64,000 nt of DNA from Phoronis australis. Its lineage: Eukaryota > Phoronida > Phoronidae. The notes under the pieces are model-generated. The model saw only the letters and a program-made list of their open reading frames with translations. It ran no database searches and had not been told where the DNA came from. Both the position numbers and the translations under genes were made by a program. Positions 48,101-60,100 of this stretch are shown one piece after another (the stretch's first letter is position 1; each line of letters opens with the position of its first letter). The stretch spans positions 186,001-250,000 of the forward strand of contig NMRA01000379.1 in NCBI GenBank assembly GCA_002633005.1, in the 5' to 3' direction.

Positions 48101-51100
48101 TCAACCAAACCACGTTCCTACTGTGAAGAGACAGCTGAGTATGATTTTCCGACGACTTCGACTACTGTGGCACCTCCTTGTAGCATTTTTTGTGCCCATG
48201 ACTGTATCTCCTAAACCTTCTGCAGGATCTTTATTAAATTTAGCAACGGACGACGACGATTTTGGGACAGATCTGACGGACACTGTGTCTTCGAGTGGCA
48301 TTTTCATTTTTTCCATTTTTCAGTTTTTCTGTAGTTCCTTGAATGGATTTTTATGAAATTTAGTTAGTAGCTTCATAAAGAAAAGATGACATGCTCCTGT
48401 TTTTGGATGGGTTTGATGTGTTTTGCGCCATCTAGTGGTATTTTTTTACTGTTTTCTAGCCTATTTGTGGTGTCCGCCCATGTATCAACCAAACCACTCT
48501 AATGATTTTAAAAATTGGCATTTATGTTTCAACTATGAGGAGGACAGCTGATGTTGATTTTCAGTTAACTTGAGGTACTGTGGTGCCTCCTAGTGGCATT
48601 TTTGTGTCTGTGGTTATATCTCTCAAACCCTTTGCAGGATCTTTATTAAATTGAGCATGTTTATTTATATGAAGTTGACAACAGACAATGACTTCATTTG
48701 GATGGATCCAACTTCTGCTATGCACCCTTTTTGGAAATTTTATTTTTTTCATTGTCTTCTTTGAAACTCTTTGGCAGATTTTCATGAAATTTAATACATA
48801 GGTTTCTATTAAAGAGTCGACAGGTTCCTGTTTTCGGATAGATTTGACGTATAGAGGCCGTTTTTTATTATTGTGGAATTTTGCAAATAGGTTTCTATTG
48901 AGGAGACAATGACGCCTTTTCATTTTTGGGCAGATTTGACGTATTCTGTGCCACTCAGTGACGATTTAAAAAAATTTTAGCATGTTTTTGACACCACCCT
49001 CAACATCCGCCAAACCACGTAAAGCTCATTATTAAAATTTGGGGATGTGTTCCTGATGAGAAGACTGAGACTGACGTTGATTTTCAGTTGTGTTCAACTA
49101 CGAAGCGACCCCCTAGTAGCAATTTTACTTTTTTGCGTTCACGGCTGTATCTCCTTTATCCTTTGTAAGATCATTTTGAAATTGACCAGATATGTTCCTA
49201 TGGAGATGACAGCCAGTGTCAGACCAATCCAATAACATCTGTGATCCCTAGTGGCAATTTTTTTCGTTTGCCTCTGTATCGTCTAGATTTCCTTGAAGCT
49301 TTTTCATGAAATTGGGCAAACAAATTTCTATTATGAATTGATGAAGATAACTGCACCTTTCGTTTTTGTGATGGATTCGGTGTATTGTATACCTCCCTGT
49401 TTCCATTTTGATGATTTTTAAAGTATTTTTGTCGTCTGCTTAATCCGTATCTGCCAAATTGCGTATCTGATCATTATGAAATTGGTAGATGTGTTCATAC
49501 TGACAAGAGCATGGCTGGCGTGGGGATCATTATGAAATTGGTAGATGTGTTCATACTGACAAGAGCATGGCTGGCGTAGAGAATCATTATGAAATTGGTC
49601 GATGTGTTCATACTGACAAGAGCATGGCTGGCGTGGGGATCATTATGAAATTGGTAAATGTGTTCATACTGACAAGAGCATGGCTGGCGTGGATTTTCAA
49701 ACAGATCCAACTGCTGTGGTGTCCCCTAATGACATTTTTTCGCATCTACGGCTGTATCTCCTAAACCCCTTGCAAAACATTTTTGAACTTTTACAATTGT
49801 ATTCTTATTCACTTGACAGCAGATGGACGGATTGGACTACCGTTGTGGTTCCTGATGGGAATTTGGCTTTACGAACTTTGCCTTTGTTTGCTCGGAGTAT
49901 TTTGACAGATTTTCATGAAATTTGGTAAATAATTTTGAGAGACAACAACACCTTCCCATTTTGGATGAGTTCAATGCATTCTGTGCCATCTAATGGCCAT
50001 TTTTATACTAGAAATAAACACCCCTAGAAGCACACCATTTCCGGTGCAGTTTTAGGCACATTTCAATGCTCCACATTGCTCTTGTTAATTTATGAATCAA
50101 CTGCAGTCAATGATAGCCAGCAGTGTAAGAACAACTGTCTTCTGACTGGTTGTCATGGATATGCTTAATACACCAAGGCTGCTGATTTGCTTCAGCACCT
50201 GGACTTGATATGATTACGGTAGGCCAAGGGATGGTGCAATACAGCTCAGAAATACTTCGTCTAGCGGATAGCGCTAGGATGAACAAATCCTGTCATCCCC
50301 CACTGTGTGAGCATTGCCACATCGCCACTCGTTCAACAAATTATTGATGAAGTATACTGCGCAACCAGGTTTAGTATTTTGTCCTATCTTCTTGGTCTTT
50401 CACACAGGCCATGCCTGTTGCAATGTACTTTTTTCTCAAATGCAGATCTTCCCGTCATTCCTTCGCAAGAAGCACCACAGTAACTTTACAGTTGCCTCCT
50501 ACCTGGGACGTGGCGCCATCTATACAGTGGTTGTCACATTCATGGGAAAGGACAAGGTCACAAGGTCAATGTACATACCGTCGTCGACGTACGCTTGTGA
50601 GTTTGAGGGAAAGGTTGACAACTGCGAGGCTCGACGTAAGTAGTAGTTTTATTATGCGCCCACATGTTTATATATGGGTACATATTGCCGTCATCTCCAT
50701 CCGGAGGCCGGCATCTGCAGCTGTATTGCCTAAACCCCTCACAGGATCTTGATGAGATATGACAGATGTGTTCCTATGAAGTTGTCGATGGATGACGACG
50801 AATTTCGGACCTACCGCACTACCGGTGTGTCCCCTAGTGGCAGCTTTATTTTTTACGTTTACCGCTGTATCGGATTTTCATAAAATTTGGAATACATGCA
50901 TCTATTAGTGAGATGTCACTAACCTCTCATTTTCAGATGAATTCGAGGTATTTGGCGCCACCTAGTGGCCATTTTATACTGTTTTCAAGTCTGTTTTTGG
51001 GTGTCCACCCCTCTATCAACCACACCACTCTAAGGAAGGATGATTATGAAAATTGGCATGTAGGCTCTAACTATGAAGAGGACTGCTGACGATGATTTTC

Positions 51101-54100
51101 CAATGATTTCGATTACTGTGGCACCTTCTAGTGGCAGTTTTTGCACCGTTGGCTGTATCTCCTAAACGCTCTGCAGGATCGTTACTAAATTTGGCTAGTG
51201 TATTTATATGAAGTCGATTACGGATAACGATGGCTTTCGGATGGATTAGACTACCGGTGTGCCCCCTAGTGGCAATTTTAGTTTTTTACATTTACCTCTG
51301 TATCTTCAGAGGTCCTCAACAGATTGTCATGAAATTTGGCAGATAGGCATAAATTAGTGAGATGAGGCTTACCTATGTATCTTAGGAGGTCCTGAATGGA
51401 TTTTCATAAAATTTGGATTGTAGGCATCTATTAGTGAGATGACACCAACCTCTTATTTTCAGAAGGATTCGAGGTATTTTGCACCACCTAGTAGCCATTT
51501 TTACTGTTTTCAAGTCTGTTTTTGGGTGTCTGCCCTCTATCAACCAAACCACTCTAAGGAGAGTTGTGAAAATTGGCATATATATCCTTAATGTGAAGAG
51601 GATAGCTGACGATTATTTTCCGATGACTTTGACTACTATGGCGCCTGGTAGTGGCAGTTGTGTTCTTTTTTGCACCTATAGCTATATCTCCTAAACCCAC
51701 TGCAGGATTTTTATTAGATTTAGCAATTCTATTTATATGGAGTTGACAACAGAGGAAGACTTTCAGACGGATCCGACGATCACTGTGCCCCTTGTGGTAA
51801 TTCAATTTTATTCTGTTTTCCCCTTGTTTCTTTGAAATTTGTTGAAGGATTTTTATGAAGTTTGGTAAATAGCTTTCTGTTAAAAAACGATGACATGTTC
51901 TCGTTTTTGGATTAATTCGACATATTTTGCGCCAACTAGTGGCCATTTTTGTGATAGAAATAAACACCCCTTGAAACAGACTTCTTGCGGTGCATTCGTG
52001 GGCACATTTCAATGCTGCGCATTGCTCTTGTTATGTAGTCATATATCATTTTAATTCATTAGCCAGCAAAATGTTTTTATATGAAAACTTCTTTACAACA
52101 CAACTCGGTATTAAGATTTTGACTTGGTTATATTCTAGAAAACTACAAGAAATGTCTCTTCACTCTTACTGTATGATTCTCAACTAACAACTTGTCATAA
52201 TATAAAGATCATGTGCTGATGAGTCGCAATCAGGTTTCAAAGAATTGTTTTGAAAAGGTCACATAGTCTAATTCTAGCTACTTTGGACATTAGGCAATGT
52301 TTTCAATCTCAGCAGTTCCTGTGAAAACCTCAAATAAAGCACTGTAGGGTACTTTTTTATGAATTGTTGTATTTTCAATGTTGTTTGTTCTGCAACAATT
52401 GTCAGAGTATCTCTTCCTTGTTATGTATTAATTTAAGCACCGCAGCAGATAACAAAATTCAAATTTGTTGCTAAATCATCCAATTCTGATGCACACTTGG
52501 GTACAGTTGCTAGTATTAAATGATTTAAATAGAAAACAGACAACAATAAGAGATTCTGAAAGTTTGCCATTGTTGAAGTATCCTTTTTCATAACAAACAA
52601 AAAATAATGAAATGTAACCTATTGTGATAATTGAGCAATGACAAGTGGCATATTGTGAGAGCTTTTATACGCGTTGATTCAGTCCATTGCAACATATCCA
52701 TGTGATATTGTTTCCCGTATTCCCCCCAGACTAGTTCAGCAGTGCCCTCTGACATGGAGAGTTTAAAAGATAGGTCAATGTAGACTTGACTTCGTTAGCC
52801 AGTTTGATCATCGAACTTTCCAAAAATAGTTTAAAAGTAATACAATTGCAACGCTGTAAATATCACTCAACGTGCAATCAGGTCCCAAACATAACATCTG
52901 GTACAAAACTGTTAATTATGCGACACTTTTGTCTCAGTTTTCAGTTGCTAAATGTTATATCGTCTGCAACTCAGGTGCTGATTCCTCTGAAACTACATTA
53001 TCAATTGTTGTAATTTAATTATTTTCAGGAAATGTTTAATGCACATTTACCGTTGTTTTCATCTTTATCTCTTTTCAAGTGGTAACTCATTACATTTAAA
53101 ACTGTTTCTTTTTCTGGAGAAAACTTGCAACCTAACGCGCACGTACATACATATAGGATGTGATCCGCCACGTGGACAGTCTGAGTGAAGTATTTAAAAA
53201 ATCTTTAGAAAAAAATGAAAGAATTCGAAGCATATAGGATAAATACAAAACCTACCTCGATTGGCGTAGATGAAGTAATATCTCACGAGACATTATTCCA
53301 CAGAATAATGTCTCGTGGGCTATTCATCTATGCCACTTTCAGTACGTTTTGTGTACTTGTCAAATGTCAGATCATGCTCAATTGGCATCATGCTTGTGAA
53401 CTTATTCTAGTTTCTGTTGCACTAGTTTGATAGAGTAAATACTGTTTGTATTGTCTTATAATAAAACTGATAGTGTCAGAAGTTGACTGTGGGTTCACTT
53501 TAAAAGGTAGCTATGCTTCAACATTGTGCGTGGATGGAGAGAGAAATAATTAAATAATCCAGTAAATAATTTATTATATGATGACCAGTAATTAAAACAA
53601 GTGAAACCTTTTGTTAATTATTGAATAAGTACACTAACAATGAAGAAGAGTAACTATGCTAGCGCCCTCTGTAAGGATTACTTCAACCAATTGACTATAA
53701 ATAATCAACGTCTTATGTCCTATCCAAGCTGTAGGACCTGACAGTCATTAAATGACAGTCCTATAGGTAGTTGCTGATCACAGTCTGTCATGATGCAACT
53801 CTTGCAGGCAGTATCTTCAACCCACGATTCCTCTTACTGGTCATAGTCCCTTGTGACGTAACACTTGCAAGCAGTATTTTATTTCCCACGATGCAAGGGA
53901 CAAACTCTTATTTAACTTCCTGTTCGTTAACCCTTACCCTTACCAAGATCCTCTTTAGAATCTTCCATGAGATGGCTCTTGTAATATTTCTTCAGTACAC
54001 TGTAGCAAGTCCTATTGCTTCAACTACTGAATTCCATCCGAGTGTTTTCCAGATTTCTGCCCAAATTGTAATAATGTACTTACTTAACAATTGACTACTA

Positions 54101-57100
54101 AAAACCACATGATATTATCTAATCATATCATTGGCTGTTACGATCTGATCTCAGAAATTTCTAGAATCTTTAGAGTGCATCTACCCAGAACCAAAGTTAT
54201 GAACATTATCTAAAAATAATTGCTGATATCAAAAACAATATAAACAAGTTTGACCCCATGGTTTTAAAAGTACACATACACAAATTTTGTACAACTTAAA
54301 TGGAACTATCTACTAATTTCTTAATCAATATTTATTTTGACAGTTTGTAATAGCCCCATCCTCAATTGGACTTTAATTTCTCATTAATGGAGATACAAAA
54401 TACGGTGCATGACTGACCTGTTTTTCAAAATGCCCATCACTCCTCAGTTGGTTAACAGAGGTGGACATCATAATGCAGTTAAGTTTGCCTGCATTACACT
54501 GATGAATTGTATAATAGTTTGGATACAAGTCACTGACAAGTACATTTCTGTGTGAGGAAGCAGGACATGTGCATGTATTGCATTGTGGGTAAACTCCTCA
54601 GGATCAGAGTGGTATTTCAGGACAGACCTACATCTTAAATGTTTGAATGTAGCTTTGATATTGAGCTCCTCGTTGGTTTTTCTAAAAAACTGTAATGTCA
54701 TTTTGTTGTTTCCAGATAATGTTGCTGCTTGGATCCTCTGTACATTTGCAGGCATTGTGGGAATGTTCATTTGCTTTGCTGGTCACAGGTATTTCCGAAC
54801 AGGTAAATTCTAAAAGTTTTGAAGTAATTTAAGACATCATGAACCCTAGAAGACATGAAAGAAATTACTTTGTTTCATTGTCTTCGCATCAGTTCATTTA
54901 TTTTGTGTTTCATGTTAATATTTCACCAGTTTCAGACAAAAATAAAATAAAATTAAAATTGTAATTTTCATCTTACAGATGCTTTCTTTGAATTTTGTCT
55001 GATGACAGCTGTGATATTGAACTTAGAATGAAACGCATTAATATGGTACCTAATTTTTCATGAAAAGTGGTAATTTCACTTATCGTAAATCAGTGAAGTT
55101 TTAACAATTAAGAGATTTAACAATGTTGATATTTTTGTACTGTATTACCTGGAATATAAGGCCATGGCTTTATTGTAGAGTATGGCTGTATACTCAAGTA
55201 TTGTAAGGCCATGGCTTTGTAGTAAAGTATGGCTGTATACTCAAGTATTGTAAGGCCGTGGCTTTGTAGTAAAGTATGGCTGTATACTCAAGTATTGTAA
55301 GGCCGTGGCTTTGTAGTAAAGTATGGCTGTATACTCAAGTATTGTAAGGCCGTGGCTTTGTAGTAAAGTATGGCCATATACTCGGAATACAAGGTATTTT
55401 TCTGGGTCATTTGCATTCTCTCACGATTTGTCCTCTCAAATACAATCCTATGGTATGCTTGAAATCCAAAGATGCTCCAATTTTAACCACAAATGTCTGA
55501 TGACATGTGAACACTCTGAACAGTGTTATGCAGCACTGCTTACTGTAGCTACACTGAGATAGCGAGTACCTGTGTGTTCACTGTCATTTTGGACTTCTCT
55601 TTGTGAATTGTTTTGTTATTTTGTTATATTATTTTTTCAATAATTTTATGGAAATGCTCTTAACCAAGCAATATTTTATAATCTTAGATATTATGTGACA
55701 TTTTGGTCATGACTGAGTAGCAAATACAAAACAATGATAACTGGCCAAAATACTGGTTTGGCTTTATACTTGAACATAACGACATGGCCTCATATTCTAG
55801 GTATTTTGCATTTTTAAGTGTTCTCTAAATGCATCATTTGGCCTTTAAGCCATTGCCTTATATTAAGGTACAAATCACCAGGTATCAGATAAGTCTGTTA
55901 TACCACATTTCCATGAGGGCTGAACAAGACTCCAGTTGCTCCCGGCACGAGACGTTCTGGTTTTAGATCTGCAAATACTTACAGGAGCTAAGCAGTAGTA
56001 TGAGACATTTAAACTCTGCTTTAAGCATTTGGACAATTGAAATTTTACTTTCTCCCGTTTTTCATTTGGCCAAAGAAAATAACAATTGATTTTGGTCTGC
56101 CTTTGGCTCGTTTTGGTCTACACCTGACTCATTTTGGTCAGCACCTGACTCATTTTGGTCTACGCCTGACTCATTTTGGCCTGCACCTGACTCATTTTCG
56201 TCTGCATTTGACTCATTTTGGTGTGCACTTGACTCAAAATTATATTCGTGATCAGAAGACAAACAAACATATCATCTGTAAGCTCCATTTTGAACAAACA
56301 GACTTGGCAACTCGGAAAAAATCACCACTTTCACAACCTTTATATGACTTTTAAATACATTTGTTGTAAATACAAAAGCATTTGTACAATAGACAAAGGA
56401 CACACAAACACACCACACCTTGTGCATTTCAAGACCTGACTACAAAATTAGAACCATGCTTACATAAGAGCCAGAGAGCACCAAATATTATTAAATTTTC
56501 CATACTCGTAATTTCTGACATAGTGATATTTTTCTATTCCAATGTACTTAAGCACCTCCTTGTTGAACATTTATATTGAGAGAGAGAGAAGCATTTATAT
56601 TGAGAGAGAGGAGCATTTCTGAGTCTGTGGCAGTAGATGTGATAGTTGTAGAGACATATGAGGAATTAATTGTATCTGTGTTGTGTCATTTGTTAAAGAA
56701 AATATCTGCAGACAAGAGATTAAGTAAAGATTGTGTTTTAGCAAGTTACCAATAACTGATTTTAGACTATAAATGATTGGTCCCAATACCTTCTCAGCAG
56801 AGATGGTTCATATTTATGACTTGATTTAGACTTATGACTGTCACACTTGTCCATCCACCATTATCCCGTTTTCCACTGTGTATACATCATAAAACTAAAG
56901 GTCCCATTGTTTGGGGCTAGTGATTGTCATTTGAAAAACAAAAAAGACAATTGTGACTACTTTATTTTTTTATGTGAAGTAATTAACAAAAAACTTATAA
57001 TTAGTCATTGTCATTATGATGCTGATATAGTTTCACTGTTGCATAATGAGTTAGAAAGCAGACGTCTTAATATTTGACAAGCTGATTGAGGCGTAATAAA

Positions 57101-60100
57101 TCGCTGTTCACTTGTCTGACTTGCCTTTGAAGTGTGTCGGCCAGCGTTTTGAAGTCTCCATCAGTCATACTATGTGTTTTTCTTCCTCCACGAAAGTGGA
57201 GAGTTGAATTCAGCTCTTGGGAATTATGGCAGTTATTTTTGTGCGACATATGTGAGGTTCTTGTCATACACTCTTGTGTCACTTGATGCAGTGGTTATCA
57301 CACCCGTACTTGCTGACTGATATGTGAGGTTCTTGTTGTACACTTTTGTGTCAGTTGCGACAGTGGTTTAACCACCCGAACTTGCTGACTGATACAATGT
57401 CCTCTTCATGCTAAGTTTCTGGTGCGCCATCTGAAAAAATAGTAAAAGTGGACGCAAAATTGTAACGGAAGTGAGAACAGCATTGTAGTGGATATGAGCA
57501 CAACACTGCAACAGAAGTGAGCACAACATTGTGCTCTCTCGCACCTGGAACAACTTGTAAAGTGGGGTGGTCGGATAGGAATAGTTTGAAATTCACGTGT
57601 TCCATTTTGTTTCGTTTCAGTCATGTTCCTGTGGGGCTTCTCGTCCTTCATGTTAACCTTCTTTATCGTGTTCACCCTATTTACTGAGCTCAGCTTCACA
57701 TGTGAGTGTTTTGATTAGTACTGAATCTAATGATATGGAAAGTGTTGTTGTTATAGACTACACGCATTAATTACTGATTAGTTAGCTACAATACACGTGA
57801 ACAGTAAGGTAAATGATCCGTAATTTCTTGTCATGACGATTGAGCAGGCGGGAATTAACCATGGTACTAGCCGCTCATTACAGCCAGGAATTGTGGAGAA
57901 ATTTTAACAAACGTACAAACATTGGAAGATTAGAAGGGATTCATGATTTGTCCTCACCGTAATTTTTGCAACAAGTGAAATCGGTCGTGACATCAAAGAA
58001 ACAATATTTTGTTTGATTACTTTTGGCATGTTCTGTAAGCATGATACCACGGTGTTCTGTAGGTAAGGTACCATAGTGCTTGACGCTTAGCTTGACGCCA
58101 AGATGCATTTGGCGACTTGGCGGAATTCCCAGGTCACCAAACGAAATATGAGGTTGCCAAAACTAACGTGGAAATCATTGACTAAAAATAAAGGTCGTTC
58201 CTTGTACTCACTTCACAGAAACCTAATCCTCTCCCCGTAAAAATACGTACCATTCAATTTCTAACTAAATTCAATGAAGAAAGAACATAGACGATTGCAG
58301 GAGGCGCGTTTCACCAATCTTGCCTGATTTTTGCTTTGCCGAACAGTTCCAACTTGCGTCTATTTACTTTCTGTTATAATTCAGCCACATGTTTTTGCTT
58401 ACTACTTTGGTGGCAAATGCTCTGACTTCATGAAATAATGCAAAAATTGTGAACCAAAAGTATTAAAATCTTGAAAAAAACTGTTAGTTTGGAAATCAAC
58501 ACAAACTTAGAAACAAATTTCAAGTGAATTATTGTCTGACTTTGATACTCGCAGTGGCAACTTTATGGCAACTTAAGAATTTTTCTTTAATCATGTTAGA
58601 AAATATTTCAAAGCTAACTGTGCACAAAATTTAAATTCACAAATGAGGTCATGGTAACAAGAGCCATCTTTAAGTTGCCATAAATAATTCCTCCTGGGAG
58701 TGCTGTTGTGCTTGCAGTACCATTGACACGTAATTGTCCTCTAGAATCGATGGTGCTATCATACCACCAGTTAACTTTTCATTTATCCCATTTATGAGGT
58801 TCAAATTCTGCCTTACTCTCATTAGAAGTCATTCCGTTAAGAACTGATAGTTGATCACTGCTGAAAGCCAAGCTCAATAAGATAGCTTCACCTGACGTGT
58901 CATTTTAGGTGGCGAGCGTAGCCTCACGCAGTAACAAACTGTCAAGTTGAGACTTGCTTTACAACAGTTAGTGGTCTAAATCAATGTTTACTTTTTGTCA
59001 CAAAGTAGTTTACAGCAACTTCAAGGATTTTAAATAAAAGTATGCATTTGACCTTTATTCCACTATTACATTATTTCAATTCTCGTTTCCATAATACTTG
59101 ATGACTTGAAGGTAAATGTTTAATACTTCTTCGCTGAACGTCTCGTCTGAGTTTGGTATTTTTCTCGTCAGGGCGTATGATTGTGGCGGCCTCTTTTGGC
59201 TTGGTGGGTGGCGGCCTGTGGGTGACCTTCTGGTGGTTTGTCGGGCAACCGGTTTTCAGCGTACTGTTGGCGGGACTTAACCTTGGCTACCTGTTTGCCA
59301 GCATTGTATTCTTCACTCCATTTGGTAGGTATATAGCACGACGTGGTTCAACTAACGCATTTTTGTGTCTGTGGCAGTGCAGCGGATGCAACATTAATGG
59401 TACACGTGTGCCCTTCGGATGCACAACATTTTTGGAGCCTATTTCTGATGCCCTCCAGTTATTGTAACCAGAAATACGAGCTTTTATTCCTCAGTTACCT
59501 TGTTTGGGTTAATGAAGTTTAATTTGTTATTTATCATGAATAATAATAATCGTCATACTTTGAAATCCTGCGTTTTGTTATTTCCACCACTCTAAGGATG
59601 AAAGTGGAAACTTGGCTTGTATGTTCCTACTGTGAGGAGGACAGCTGTTGATGATTTTCCGATGACCTCGACTTCTGTGGCGCCTCCTAGTGGCAGTTTT
59701 GTTTATTTACGCCCATGGCTGTATCTCCCAAACTCTGTGCAGGATCTTTATTAAATTTAGCAAGTTTATTTTTATGAAGTTGACAACGAACGGCAACAGC
59801 TTTCAGACTACTCCGACAAATGCTGTTTCTTTAATTCAAGTTCCATGACAGATTTTTACGAAATTTGGTAAATAGCGCTCTATTGAAACGATGACATGTT
59901 CCTGTTTTTGAACGAATTCGACATATTTTGTGCCATCTAGTGGCCATTTTTACTGTTTTGTAGGCTGTTTTTTGCGTCTGCCTCTCTATCAACCAAATAA
60001 CTCTGATTGTGAAAATTGGCAAATATGTTCTTAAAGTGAAATGGACAGTTCACGATGATTTTCTGATGACTTCGACTACTGTGGCACCTCCTAGTGGCAG

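Larger units (their letters stand above)
54803..57620 (+). other. TM7SF3 intron 6
   Basis: It contains the 47-bp and 21-bp arrays, an AGAGAGAG tract (56578-56610, duplicated with GCATTTATATTGAG), and a direct duplication near 57240-57400 (ATGTGAGGTTCTTGT and GCTGACTGATA twice). No exon is seen in it. Confidence 0.6.

Noticed and set aside
47878-48923. Several minus-strand frames of 71-120 codons
   Set aside because: They lie entirely inside family G monomers and change from copy to copy.
55160-55390. CRISPR-like array
   Set aside because: The 47-bp units abut without unique spacers and the host is an animal genome; it is an ordinary minisatellite.
56037-56354. 105-codon frame with repeated LTHFG-like units
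   Set aside because: It is produced by a 21-bp tandem repeat; there is no start context, splice evidence or known family.
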